Shown here: positions 19,622 to 29,297 of the stretch, piece after piece
Position numbering within the stretch: position 1 is the first letter of the stretch
How the letters are laid out: each line of letters opens with the position of its first letter
NCBI GenBank assembly: GCA_938075305.1
Contig: CALJGV010000008.1
Span: 178,850-242,849, forward strand
DNA length: 64,000 nt
Direction of reading: 5' to 3'
Origin: an uncultured bacterium
GTDB taxonomy: Bacteria; Planctomycetota; UBA1135; GCA-002686595
Translations under genes and position numbers: made by a program
Notes under the pieces: generated by a model
What the model saw: the letters and a program-made list of their open reading frames with translations, nothing else
Told to the model about the DNA's origin: nothing
Database searches by the model: none

Positions 19622-19665
19622 GCCTCCGCTGTACTGAGCCCCCGCTGTACTGAGCCCCCGCTGTA
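19618..19665 (+). repeat. Three tandem copies of a 16-bp unit
   Basis: ctgagcctccgctgta / ctgagcccccgctgta / ctgagcccccgctgta. Confidence 0.9.
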
Positions 19666-19694
19666 CGGGCCTGGACCTGTCGGACCGCTGAGGC

Positions 19695-20609
19695 TCAGAC
19701 GCGGCCGTGGAGGCCGCCCGGTCCCCGGCGGACGGATCCGTCCAGCTCCAGGGTGGTGAGCGCAGCCAGGGTCACGCCAAGCCCGAGGCCCGTCCGATCG
19801 GCGACCTCCTCGGCGGTGAGGGTCTCACCCTCGAGGGCATCCAGGACGGTGCGTTGATCTGTCGAGACCGGCGAGGGCTGTGGGCCTCGTGGTGATGGGG
19901 CAGGGCCGATCCCGTGGGGGGGAGGAGCGCCGAGGGGGGCAGCGTCGCCGAAGACGTCCTCGAGCACCATGGCTGGAGACTCCACCGGCGTCGCACCCTC
20001 ACGGAGGAGGCGGGTCACCCCCCGGGCCATGGGGTGGTCCACTCGCCCTGGTACGGCGAGCACGTGCTGCCCCTGGTCGGCGGCCCATCGCGCGGTGATC
20101 AGTGAGCCCGAGCGGTGGGCCGCCTCGACCACGAGGACGGCGTCCGCGAGGGCGGCGAGGATCCTGTTGCGCAGGGGGAAGTGGTGCCGCCGCGGGGGCG
20201 TCCCCGGCGGGTGTTCGGATACCAGCAGCCCGTCCCGGGCGACCCTCTCCGTCGCTGGCCCGGAGGGCCATGGCCGATCCACGCCGCAGCCGAGCACGGC
20301 GAGGGTCGCGCCACCAGCGTCGAGGGCTGCTGCGTGCGCGGCCGCGTCCACGCCCCGGGCGAGGCCGCTGACGATGCAGACGCCGGCCTCGGCCAGCTCG
20401 CGGCTGAACCGTGCAGCCTGGGCGAGGCCGTAGGGGGTGGGCGAGCGGCTCCCCACGATGGCCACCCGCGGGGCCGGAGCGATCAGGTCCGCGCGGCCCC
20501 GGAGCCAGAGTGCCTTGGGCGGCGACGCTACGGCCTCGAGCTCCTCGGGCCAGAGCCGATCACCCGCCCGCACGCACTCGATCCCCGGCTCACCTCCTCG
20601 GTCTCCCAT
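19695..20609 (-). CDS. dprA: DNA-processing protein DprA
   Basis: RVAIVGSRSPTPYGLAQAARFSRELAEAGVCIVSGLARGVDAAAHAAAL, LVVEAAHRSGSLITARWAADQGQHVLAVPG. Confidence 0.96.
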   Translation of the reverse strand: MGDRGGEPGIECVRAGDRLWPEELEAVASPPKALWLRGRADLIAPAPRVAIVGSRSPTPYGLAQAARFSRELAEAGVCIVSGLARGVDAAAHAAALDAGGATLAVLGCGVDRPWPSGPATERVARDGLLVSEHPPGTPPRRHHFPLRNRILAALADAVLVVEAAHRSGSLITARWAADQGQHVLAVPGRVDHPMARGVTRLLREGATPVESPAMVLEDVFGDAAPLGAPPPHGIGPAPSPRGPQPSPVSTDQRTVLDALEGETLTAEEVADRTGLGLGVTLAALTTLELDGSVRRGPGGLHGRV

Positions 20610-20645
20610 GCGGTGGTGACCGATGGGCGCGACCGCGGTGACGGC

Positions 20646-21482
20646 TCAGCCCCGATCGCTGCGCTTCTTCCGGCGCTCGTACGTCATCTCGTCGCCCCAG
20701 AACCGCGCCCATTGGTTGGCGTAGTCCCCCGAGAGCTTGGGGGGCTGTTCCGGGACCTCGAAGGTCTTCCGGTTCGACTCCCACCACTGGAGCCACCGAG
20801 CCGGGTCCTGACCGGCGTCCGTACCGGTGAGGTAGATGAGGGCGGGACGCACGTTAGCGAGGCGCCCGCGGAGCCGCTTGACGTCGGACTTCTTCATCTC
20901 GCTGAAGATGGCCTTGGCGGCGTCCGTGGTCCGCAGGTTCGCCACCGCGAAGACCCGGGCCCGGCGGATCTGTGAATTCTCCTCCTCGAAGGCCCCCTTG
21001 ATGAGGAGCGACGTCGACTTCGGGGAGCGGTGTCGGCCGATGGCACGCAGGACCTCCTCCTGGAGCCCGGGGTTCTTGGCCAACACTTTCTTGCGGCGGG
21101 TGGCGAACCGACGGAGCGTGTCCAGGGCCTGCTCCTCCTGCATGCGTCCGAGGAGCTCGGCGGCGATCATCGCCACGTCGTTCGAACCTTCGTCGAGCAC
21201 CTTGCCGAAGGTCTTGATGACCTCGGGATAGGGGGCCTCGGCCGCGTCAACGAGGGCGGCCTGTTGCACGTTCGCCTCCTTGGAGCGGAGCCCTTCGTTG
21301 AGCTTCTCCACGGCCGCCTTCTCCTTCGCGGCTCGCTGCTTTGGGGTCTCCTTGCCGTCGTCCCTGGGTTCCTGGGGACGAACGACGGCTCCCGAGGCCT
21401 CGGCAGGCGCCGGGCACGAGCTGCCCGTGGGGGCGAGGGCGGCCCCTGCGGAGAGGAGTGCGAGGAGCAGTTGGATGCGCAT
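20646..21482 (-). CDS. Secreted HEAT-repeat-like protein
   Basis: Signal-peptide-like N-terminus; HEAT-like helices EVIKTFGKVLDEGSNDVAMIAAELLGRMQEEQALDTLRRFA. Confidence 0.65.
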   Translation of the reverse strand: MRIQLLLALLSAGAALAPTGSSCPAPAEASGAVVRPQEPRDDGKETPKQRAAKEKAAVEKLNEGLRSKEANVQQAALVDAAEAPYPEVIKTFGKVLDEGSNDVAMIAAELLGRMQEEQALDTLRRFATRRKKVLAKNPGLQEEVLRAIGRHRSPKSTSLLIKGAFEEENSQIRRARVFAVANLRTTDAAKAIFSEMKKSDVKRLRGRLANVRPALIYLTGTDAGQDPARWLQWWESNRKTFEVPEQPPKLSGDYANQWARFWGDEMTYERRKKRSDRG

Positions 21483-21485
21483 GGG

Positions 21486-22121
21486 TCAGGAGAGGGGGGC
21501 GGTCGGGGGCTGGTTCCAGGAGGCCACACGCCAACCCGCCGGCTCCTCCCACACCATCCTACCCACATGGCCGGTCTTGACCTTGAAAGAGCCCTTCTCG
21601 ATGGCGTCCTCGAGGGCGCCGGGTACGAGCCCCAGGAACCACCGCAGCAGCCCGTTGCTGCTGCAGACCAGCACGCGGCTCCCATGGGCCCCTGAAGCCA
21701 CCTCGGCGGCGAAGCGGTCCACGCGGCCACGGACCTCCGGGAGGGACTCCGGCCAGCCTGCGTCCAGGGGCCACTGGCTCTGCTCGTTCCAGGCGCGGAC
21801 GGCGGCGTCCCCGTGCTCGGCGACGATCTCCTCCGTGGTCCGTCCACCCCAGCTGCCGTAGTCCACTTCGTCGAGGGCGGGGTGTGTACTCGGTGCGGGG
21901 AGGTCGGCGGTGGCGATCTGAAGGTGCTCGGCCTGCCGCTTCAGTCCGCCTGAGAGGGCCGCCGTCGGCCGCCAGTCTGCGGCCTCCAGGGTCGCGGCGA
22001 ACGCGCGGGCCTGGGCCCGACCGGACTCCACGAGGGGGAGGTCCTGCCCGCTGCCCACCCAGACGATCCGGTCGCCGGGCGCGAAGGTGTTCCCGTGGCG
22101 GACGAGCAGGAGCTCGATCAT
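21486..22121 (-). CDS. Histidine phosphatase (phosphoglycerate mutase-like) family protein
   Basis: MIELLLVRHGNTFAPGDRIVWVGSGQDLPLVESGRAQA; VDYGSWGGRTTEEI; VLVCSSNGLLRWFL. Confidence 0.92.
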   Translation of the reverse strand: MIELLLVRHGNTFAPGDRIVWVGSGQDLPLVESGRAQARAFAATLEAADWRPTAALSGGLKRQAEHLQIATADLPAPSTHPALDEVDYGSWGGRTTEEIVAEHGDAAVRAWNEQSQWPLDAGWPESLPEVRGRVDRFAAEVASGAHGSRVLVCSSNGLLRWFLGLVPGALEDAIEKGSFKVKTGHVGRMVWEEPAGWRVASWNQPPTAPLS

Positions 22122-22918
22122 CGGCCGCGCCCCTGCTCGTCCACCAGCTCCCCGTCTTCTGCGAGGAGCTGCTCCACACGCCGCAGGTCTTCAGGGCTGT
22201 CGATGGCCAGGTGCCGCCGTCCCCGGTAGTCGACCTCGACCACCCGGATCCCCATGCCGTTCTCCAGGGCTCGCAGCTGCTCCAATCCCTCGGTCAACTC
22301 GAGGGGGCTCGGCCCCATGGCGATGAAGCGCTCCAGGGCCTCGCGTCGGTAGCCATAGAGGCCGATGTGACGGAAGGTGGGGGCGCCGCCCGCGGCGTCC
22401 CGGATGAAGGGGATCATCGCCTTGGAGAAATAAAGGGCGTTCCCCTCGCGGTCGAAGGTGACGGTCGTGCCGCCCACCTCCCCGGCCGCCTTCGCCTCCC
22501 GCAGGAGCTGGAGCGAGCCCTCGTCCAGGCGGGCGGCGGGCGTGACGATCGCGGCTTCGGGCGCACGCTCCATCTCTCGGACCACCGCCTCGATCACCCA
22601 GGGCGGGGTCAGGACAGCGTCGCCCTGGAGATTGATGATGGCGTCCGGGGCCTCGTCGAGGCTCTCAGCTGCGGCGTGGACGCGCTCGGTGCCGTTCCTG
22701 CACGACTCCGGCGTCATGACGGCCTCGCCGCCGAAGCCCAGCACATGGTCGAGGATCCGCTCGTCATCGGTGGCGACCAAGACCCGGTCCACGCCGTCCG
22801 CCGCCGCGGCGATCTCGTGGACGCGGCGGATCAACGAGCGCCCAGCGACATCGGCCAGGGGCTTGCCCGGAAAGCGCGTCGACCCGTACCGCGCGGGGAT
22901 CACGACCGCGGTCCTCAT
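22118..22918 (-). CDS. kdsB: 3-deoxy-manno-octulosonate cytidylyltransferase
   Basis: MRTAVVIPARYGSTRFPGKPLADVAGRSLI, VATDDERI, ESCRNGTERVHAAAE, NLQGDAVLTPP, GLYGYRREALERF; ATGA overlap with the upstream gene. Confidence 0.95.
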   Translation of the reverse strand: MRTAVVIPARYGSTRFPGKPLADVAGRSLIRRVHEIAAAADGVDRVLVATDDERILDHVLGFGGEAVMTPESCRNGTERVHAAAESLDEAPDAIINLQGDAVLTPPWVIEAVVREMERAPEAAIVTPAARLDEGSLQLLREAKAAGEVGGTTVTFDREGNALYFSKAMIPFIRDAAGGAPTFRHIGLYGYRREALERFIAMGPSPLELTEGLEQLRALENGMGIRVVEVDYRGRRHLAIDSPEDLRRVEQLLAEDGELVDEQGRGR

Positions 22919-23409
22919 GCGTTCTTCCCGTGGCACTTCTTGAACTTCTTGCCGCTCCCGCAGGAGCAAGGGTCGTTCCGGCCGAGCTTCGCCGCCCCGT
23001 GCTGGAAGGGCTCCTTGGGCGGCGCGTGTCCGTGCCCGTGGGGGTTGGTCCCGGTGCGCACGGTCTGGAGGAACTCGTCGATGGTGGCCTCGAAGCTCTT
23101 CTTCATCTCGAACGCGTTGACCACCACCTCCGTGGCCTCGAGGTGCTCGAGGTAGGCACGCAGGACGTCAGGGGCGCGCTCGGCCAGCTCCTCTCCTCGT
23201 CGGAACCTCCCCGGCAGGACGTGCCCGAGGGCCCCGTGCATGGCCTGGCCGTCCATCGTCCTGGGGGCGCTGCCCATGTCGTCGTAGCAGACGGAGAGGA
23301 AGCGCTCGACGATGGTCCGGACCTGGTCATCGGGGGCGCCCAGGCCCGCGGCCTGGGGAGAGTCCATGAAGCTCGCCAGGGCGAGGGTGATGGGTTTGCT
23401 GGTGGCCAT
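22915..23409 (-). CDS. SEC-C metal-binding domain protein
   Basis: C-terminal LGRNDPCSCGSGKKFKKCHGKNA; start reassigned to MATSKPITLALASFM. Confidence 0.87.
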   Translation of the reverse strand: MATSKPITLALASFMDSPQAAGLGAPDDQVRTIVERFLSVCYDDMGSAPRTMDGQAMHGALGHVLPGRFRRGEELAERAPDVLRAYLEHLEATEVVVNAFEMKKSFEATIDEFLQTVRTGTNPHGHGHAPPKEPFQHGAAKLGRNDPCSCGSGKKFKKCHGKNA

Positions 23410-23497
23410 GGGGGGAAGGTAGCACCGCGGGACGCCGCGGAGGGAACTCACGCTTCGCACTTGGGCTCGGGGAGGGTTTCGGTGCATCGTCGAGGGC

Positions 23498-24772
23498 ATG
23501 GCAGCCTCCCCTGACTCCCCAGGCAGCTTCGACGACCTCGACCTCTCCCCTGCGCTCCGGCAGGGAGTCCGGGACGTCGGGTTCGTGGAGCTGCGCCCGA
23601 TCCAGGCCGCCGCGCTACCGGTGGCGCTGGGCGGGCGGGACGTCCTGGGGCTCGCGAGGACGGGTACCGGGAAGACCGCCGCCTTCGCGCTGCCGATCCT
23701 CCAGCGCCTCCAGGGGCGGCCGGCCGCGGCGGGCCGCCCTCGGGCGCTCATCCTGGCGCCGACCCGCGAGCTGGCGCGTCAGATCGAGGGCGACCTCGTG
23801 GACCTCGGGCGGCACCTCACGGTGCGGATGGCGGCGGCCTATGGGGGCGTCAAGATCGATCGGCAGCGCGAGGCCCTCGAGTCGGGGTGCGACGTGCTCG
23901 TCGCCTGCACAGGTCGGCTCCTCGACCTCGCGCGGGAGGGGTCCTGCGAGCTCGGTGAGGTCGAGGTGCTGGTCCTGGACGAGGCCGACCGGCTCCTGGA
24001 CATGGGGTTCCTCCCGGACGTTCGGCGCATCCTCGAGCGCGTGCCCGACGAGCGCCAGACGATGTTCTTCTCGGCGACCATGCCGGAGGCCGTCCAGGCC
24101 CTGGCCCAGGGTGTGCTCAAGGAGCCGGAGATCATCGACCTCGGGCACACGCGGCCCGCCGAGACCATCGAGCACTCGCTCCACCCTGTTCGGTCCACGG
24201 CGAGGTCCAAGCTACTCCGGACCATCGTCGAGGCGGACGAGGCGGGGAGCGCGATCATCTTCACGCGTACGAAGCAGCGGGCGAAGCAGGTCGCGCGGCA
24301 GCTGGAGAAGCGCGGCCACGCGGTGTCGCTGCTGCACGGGGACAAGAAGCAGGGGGCGCGCGATCGGGCGCTCCAGGGGTTCCGTGACGGGGAGGTGCGC
24401 TTCCTCGTGGCGACGGACCTCGCCGCGCGCGGCCTCGACGTGGAGGGGGTGGCGCGGGTGGTCAACTTCGACGTGCCCCTCGATCCGGACACCTACGTCC
24501 ACCGGATCGGGCGGACCGGCCGGGCGGACCGGTCCGGCGAGGCGATCACCATCGCCTCGGTGGACGAGTTGGACCAGGTGCGGGCCATCGAGGCTCGGAT
24601 CGGCGCCCGGATCCCGCGCAAGTTCATGCCGACCTTCGCGCCCATGGACCTCCACGAGCTGCTCGACGAGGCGGCCAGTCGCAAGCCGCCGCGCCGAGGC
24701 GGCGGAGCCCGCCGGAGCTCGGGTCCCCGGGGTGGCGGCGGTGGGCGCAGGGGCTCACGCCGCAGGCGCTAA
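23498..24772 (+). CDS. DEAD-box ATP-dependent RNA helicase (RhlE-like)
   Basis: LARTGTGKTAAFALPIL, LILAPTRELARQI, VLDEADRLLDMGF, FFSATMP, HRIGRTGRADRSG, basic C-terminal tail. Confidence 0.97.
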   Translation: MAASPDSPGSFDDLDLSPALRQGVRDVGFVELRPIQAAALPVALGGRDVLGLARTGTGKTAAFALPILQRLQGRPAAAGRPRALILAPTRELARQIEGDLVDLGRHLTVRMAAAYGGVKIDRQREALESGCDVLVACTGRLLDLAREGSCELGEVEVLVLDEADRLLDMGFLPDVRRILERVPDERQTMFFSATMPEAVQALAQGVLKEPEIIDLGHTRPAETIEHSLHPVRSTARSKLLRTIVEADEAGSAIIFTRTKQRAKQVARQLEKRGHAVSLLHGDKKQGARDRALQGFRDGEVRFLVATDLAARGLDVEGVARVVNFDVPLDPDTYVHRIGRTGRADRSGEAITIASVDELDQVRAIEARIGARIPRKFMPTFAPMDLHELLDEAASRKPPRRGGGARRSSGPRGGGGGRRGSRRRR

Positions 24773-24797
24773 GTTGATACGTTGCCGGCCCGATCCC

Positions 24798-26207
24798 GTG
24801 CATCAACCGCTCACCAGACCCCTCAGCGCCGCGCTGCTGACGTCCTCGCTGCTGGTCTTTCCGGCGTGCTCGGGCGGAGCTGCCCCCGCCGTTGAAGTCC
24901 CTTGGCCGCACTCCATGGCCGGCTACGACGCGGCGCTGGTGGAGGCACTAGAGGAGGCGCGCGGCGTGGTCCTCGCGAGCCCCGGGGACGCGGCGAGCTG
25001 GGTTGACCTCGGGATGCTCTTCGAGGCGCACCTGCAGCTGGAGCTGGCCGAGAGCTGCTACGGCGAGGCGGTGAGGCTCGACGGGTCCGCCCCTCGATCC
25101 TGGTACCGGCTCGCGGCCATGCGGGGCAAGAACGGGCGGGTCGCCGAGGCGTTGGACGCCCTGGCGCGCGTGGAGGCGCTCGAACCGGGCTACGCCCCCG
25201 CCTGGCGCCGCAAGGGGTGGCTCCTGCTCGCCGACGGGCGACCGGACGAGGCGGGGGCAGCCTTCGAGCGCGCAGCGTCGATCGACCCGACGGACTCCGT
25301 CGCGCAGCTCGGGCGGGTCGAGTCGGAGCTCGAGGCCGGCGACGCCGTGGCGGCCCTGGCGCGGCTGGATCGCCTCGAGGGCATCGCGCCCTCGAGCCAG
25401 GCGTTCTACCACCGGCTGCGGGGGCGGGCCCTCTCCGGGCTCGGCCGCTTCGAAGAGGCGGAGCTCGAGCTGGCGCGCGGCCGCGGCGCCAGGGTCGGAG
25501 GCGCGGACCCCTGGATGCGTGAGGTGAACGCGCTCAAGGTCGGGGAGTCGGCCATCCTCCTCCGCGCCGAGCGCATGATCGAGGGCGGTCAGGCCGCCGC
25601 CGCCGTGGAGCTGCTCCGCGGGCTCGAGGCTCGCGACCCCGACGACCCGCGGGTCTTCAAGCGCAAGGGGCGCGCGCTCGCGCGGATCGGGGACTGGCCC
25701 GGGGCCGCTGCGGCGTTGAGCCGGGCGTCCGAGCTGGACCCCGCCGATCGCGGGCTCGCCCTGGCCTCGGCCTCGGCGATGGTCAACGCGGGCGACGGAG
25801 AGGGGGCGCTCCTGGCGGCCAACCGTCTGCTGGAGATCGACCCCGGCTTCGCCGATGCCCATGAACTGCGCGCCGAGATGCTGCTCGTCCTCGGCCAACC
25901 GGCTGAGGTGGGCGGCGCGATCGAGGCGGCTGGGGCACAGGGCATCGAGACGGTGGGGCTGGCCGTCACCGCCGGTAAGGCTGCGCTCGAGCTCGAGGAC
26001 TTCGAAGGCGCGCGCGCGGCCTTCGAGCGAGCGCTCGACCTCGACGAGGGCAGCGCGGAGGCGCTGGTGGGCAGGGCGCTCTCCTGCCTCGAGCTCGGAG
26101 CGCGGGAGGCCGCGGCGTCGTCCGTGGCCTCGCTCCGGTCCGTCGACCCCGATCACCCGCTGCTCGGGGTCCTCGAGGAGGCGCTCGCCGCCGGAGGGGA
26201 CCGATGA
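24798..26207 (+). CDS. TPR-repeat lipoprotein (GTG start)
   Basis: Start inferred at GTG: VHQPLTRPLSAALLTSSLLVFPAC lipobox; many TPR units. Confidence 0.75.
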   Translation: MHQPLTRPLSAALLTSSLLVFPACSGGAAPAVEVPWPHSMAGYDAALVEALEEARGVVLASPGDAASWVDLGMLFEAHLQLELAESCYGEAVRLDGSAPRSWYRLAAMRGKNGRVAEALDALARVEALEPGYAPAWRRKGWLLLADGRPDEAGAAFERAASIDPTDSVAQLGRVESELEAGDAVAALARLDRLEGIAPSSQAFYHRLRGRALSGLGRFEEAELELARGRGARVGGADPWMREVNALKVGESAILLRAERMIEGGQAAAAVELLRGLEARDPDDPRVFKRKGRALARIGDWPGAAAALSRASELDPADRGLALASASAMVNAGDGEGALLAANRLLEIDPGFADAHELRAEMLLVLGQPAEVGGAIEAAGAQGIETVGLAVTAGKAALELEDFEGARAAFERALDLDEGSAEALVGRALSCLELGAREAAASSVASLRSVDPDHPLLGVLEEALAAGGDR

Positions 26208-27865
26208 GAGGGCAAGGGCTCCTGGTGGCGTTCGCGCTGGCGGCGTGCTCGGGTGACGCGGGGGAGACCCCCAGGAGCGACACCGAGGCGGGCGCCGAGG
26301 CCTGGTTTGTGGACGAGACCGCCGCGCGGGGGGTCGACTTCGTGCACCGCTCCGGGCACGGGGAGCGCTTCTTCTTCCCCGAGCTCATGGGGGGCGGCGT
26401 CGCGCTGTTCGACAAGGAGGGAGACGGCGACCTTGACCTCCTGATGGTGCAGAGCGGAGCGCTCACGGACCCCGGTCAAGGGGAGCACCGGCTGTATGAG
26501 AACGACGGCAGCGGGAACTTCGAGGATGTCACCGCGGCTGCTGGGATCGCCCCCGGCGGCTACGGGATGGGAGCCGCGGCCGCGGACTACGACGGCGACG
26601 GGGACGTGGACCTCTATATCACCTGCGTCGGGCCCAACCGGCTCCTGCAGAACGATGGGGGGGGACGCTTCACCGACATCACGGCGCAGGCCGGCGTGGG
26701 TGACCCCAGCTGGGGAACGAGCGCGACGTTCCTTGACCTGGACCAGGATGGCCACCTGGACCTGTTCATCACGAACTACGTGGACTGGAGCGTCGAGACC
26801 GAGAAGGACTGCTTCGATCCGACGGGGCTCGCGGACTACTGCAGCCCCCTCGCCTACGGCGCGCCCTCCGTGGACACCCTCTACCGCAACAACGGCGACG
26901 GGACCTTCTCGGACGTGAGTGCCGCGATGGGGCTCGATGCCACGCCGGGCAACGGGCTGGGCGCGGTCGCCGGAGACTTCGACGGCGACGGGCAGGTGGA
27001 CCTGTTCGTGGCCAACGATCAGATGCCGGACAGCCTCTGGCTGCGCGGGGAAGACGGTCGCCTGGTGGACCGGGCCGAGCGCTTCGGATGTGCGCGTGAC
27101 CCGCACGGCAACCCGCGGGCGGGGATGGGCGTGGACGCGGTGGACGTGGAGGGAGACGGTGACTTGGACCTGCTCGTCGTGCACATGGCGCGGGAGCAGG
27201 ACGGGTTCTTCCGCAACCGCGGCGATGGCTTCATCGAGGAGACCCGGCTCTCTGGCATCGGCATGGGGACCTTCCGGCGCACACGCTTCGGGGTGGGGTT
27301 CCACGACTTCGACAGCGACGGTTGGCTCGACCTCTACGTCGCCAACGGCCGGGTGAATCAGATGATGGCACCCATCTCATCCGACGACATCTATGCGGAG
27401 CCGAACAGCCTGCTCCAGGGGCTGCCCAACGGGCGCTGGAAGCCGGTCGATCCGCCTGGCGGGACCTCCTCGGAGGTCTTGCTCACCAGCCGGGGCGCCG
27501 CCTTCGGCGACCTCGACGGCGACGGGGCCGTGGACATCGTGGTCGGTAGTCGGGACGGACGCGCGCAGGTCCTGATGAACGTGGCGGCGGGTGACCGCCG
27601 GCAGCTCACCGTCCGGCTCCTGGACGGCTCCCGGGATGCCCTCGGCGCCACCGCGTCCGTCGAGGTCGGGGGGCGGACCCTGCGGCGGACCGTGAAGCCG
27701 GGATACAGCTACTGCAGCTCGAGCGCCCCCTCGCTCCACTTCGGGCTGGGCGATCACCGGGGGCCTCTCGAGGTCGACGTGCGTTGGCCGGACGGGGCGA
27801 CGGAGGGGTACTCCGTCGAGGGGGACGCCGCCTCCGTGAGCCTCGTTCGGGGACAGGGCCGCTGA
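26204..27865 (+). CDS. FG-GAP/VCBS repeat and ASPIC/UnbV domain lipoprotein (CRTAC1-like)
   Basis: Repeated D-x-D-G-D units (DKEGDGDLDLLMV, DYDGDGDVDLYI, DFDGDGQVDLFVAND, DLDGDGAVDIVV); C-terminal ASPIC/UnbV (LRRTVKPGYSYCSSSAPSLHFGLG); ATGA overlap with the TPR gene. Confidence 0.93.
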   Translation: MRGQGLLVAFALAACSGDAGETPRSDTEAGAEAWFVDETAARGVDFVHRSGHGERFFFPELMGGGVALFDKEGDGDLDLLMVQSGALTDPGQGEHRLYENDGSGNFEDVTAAAGIAPGGYGMGAAAADYDGDGDVDLYITCVGPNRLLQNDGGGRFTDITAQAGVGDPSWGTSATFLDLDQDGHLDLFITNYVDWSVETEKDCFDPTGLADYCSPLAYGAPSVDTLYRNNGDGTFSDVSAAMGLDATPGNGLGAVAGDFDGDGQVDLFVANDQMPDSLWLRGEDGRLVDRAERFGCARDPHGNPRAGMGVDAVDVEGDGDLDLLVVHMAREQDGFFRNRGDGFIEETRLSGIGMGTFRRTRFGVGFHDFDSDGWLDLYVANGRVNQMMAPISSDDIYAEPNSLLQGLPNGRWKPVDPPGGTSSEVLLTSRGAAFGDLDGDGAVDIVVGSRDGRAQVLMNVAAGDRRQLTVRLLDGSRDALGATASVEVGGRTLRRTVKPGYSYCSSSAPSLHFGLGDHRGPLEVDVRWPDGATEGYSVEGDAASVSLVRGQGR

Positions 27866-27987
27866 GTCCAGGGTTCGCGACCCAGGACATGGGGTAATTC
27901 CCGCCTGAGAGTCCGTGCGGTGTCGCGCCGGATCGGGCTCCTCCATCGCGGCGACGGATGGGTCGCTCGTTCTCTTGGGAGGAGACG

Positions 27988-28440
27988 ATGGACACGATCG
28001 AGAAGCAGATCGACGAGTTCCGCTATGAAGCGGCGGACGGCGCCAAGGTGCGCATCGTGGAGGACATGGCCGTCAACGATGACGAGCGGGTCATCCCCTT
28101 CCTGCTCGAGGTCCTCTCGGATGCAGATGAGTTCGAGCTCGCCCGCGTCGAGGCGGCGAAGCTCATCGGGTCCGGCTTCGAGATCCAGCGGGATCGGATC
28201 TGTGAGGTGCTCGCCCAGGTCCTCGATCGGACCCATGCGTCCGAGGCCGTGTTCAGCTCGGTGATGGACGCGGCCAGCGCCTACGACCACCACTCTCCCG
28301 AGCTCCGCGCTGCGTTGCGCGAGGCCGAGGCGAGGCTCCTCGATGTGGACCCGCAGGTGGCCCTACGTCGGGAGAGTTCATCGAGGGATGCTGAGCTGGC
28401 GCTCGGCTTCCTGGAGGAACTCGGCGGGCTCGATCTGTGA
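27988..28440 (+). CDS. Small HEAT-like helical hypothetical protein
   Basis: MDTIEKQIDEFRYEAADGAKVRIVEDMAVNDDERVIPFLLEVLSDADEFELARVEAAKLIG; GGGAGGA Shine-Dalgarno upstream of ATG 27988. Confidence 0.65.
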   Translation: MDTIEKQIDEFRYEAADGAKVRIVEDMAVNDDERVIPFLLEVLSDADEFELARVEAAKLIGSGFEIQRDRICEVLAQVLDRTHASEAVFSSVMDAASAYDHHSPELRAALREAEARLLDVDPQVALRRESSSRDAELALGFLEELGGLDL

Positions 28441-28455
28441 CCTGAACTGGCGGCT

Positions 28456-29184
28456 CTAGCCGTCGATGCGGGCGGGGAGAGGCTCGCCATCGGGGATGAA
28501 GCTCATGGAGACGGAGTTCACGCAGTGGCGCGTGTTCTTATCCGTGAAGCGTTCACCGATGAAGACGTGCCCGAGGTGTCCGCTGCAGTGCTCGCAGAGG
28601 ATCTCGGTTCGCCGACCGTCCGAGTCGGTCTCCCGGCGGACCGCGCCAGCGATCTCATCGTCGAAGCTCGGCCACCCGCAGTGGCTCTCGAACTTGTCCT
28701 CGGAGAGGTAGAGGGCCGCGTTGCACCGCCGGCAGATGTAGGTGCCCTTCGCCTTGTTGCTGAGGAGGGCTCCGGTGCCGGGGCGCTCGGTGCCCTTCCG
28801 GAGGATCACGTACTCCTCGGAGCTGCTCAGTTCGTTGAACTCGCCTTGGACGGACTCTTGCATGGGGGATCGGGGGTCGGTGCTGGGGGCGGCCTCCTCG
28901 CTGGCCTCCATCGGGGGCGCAGGGGGGGCCTCGGTGTCCGGTGTCAGCGCAGAGACGACGCCGATGCTCCCCGCGTCCTTCGGCTTCGCGGCCGGCGTGG
29001 CGAGGACCGTGGGGGGCGCGGCGTCGGCTCCATCTCCAGTTGCCGGGGTAGAGGTCCTCGGGGCGGGGTCACCGCCTGGGTCCTGGGGCGCCGGCGTGCA
29101 GCACGCGACGAGGGAGGCGATGGTGAGGCTGGCGAGGGTCTTGAGAGGGCTCATGGGATAGGGCTCCGTATCGAGCGGCATCAT
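28456..29184 (-). CDS. msrB: Peptide-methionine (R)-S-oxide reductase MsrB, lipoprotein form
   Basis: [68 protein letters not shown]; lipobox-like N-terminus (start may be 29154). Confidence 0.93.
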   Translation of the reverse strand: MMPLDTEPYPMSPLKTLASLTIASLVACCTPAPQDPGGDPAPRTSTPATGDGADAAPPTVLATPAAKPKDAGSIGVVSALTPDTEAPPAPPMEASEEAAPSTDPRSPMQESVQGEFNELSSSEEYVILRKGTERPGTGALLSNKAKGTYICRRCNAALYLSEDKFESHCGWPSFDDEIAGAVRRETDSDGRRTEILCEHCSGHLGHVFIGERFTDKNTRHCVNSVSMSFIPDGEPLPARIDG

Positions 29185-29297
29185 GGGCGACGATTCAGGT
29201 CATTGGTAGCGGGCCGTCGGGTGGATGAGTGAGCTTCTACAGGGACGGAACCTGGGGCACGATCCTGCGGGGTCTGGGGGCGCCGTCGCCAGGGGGG

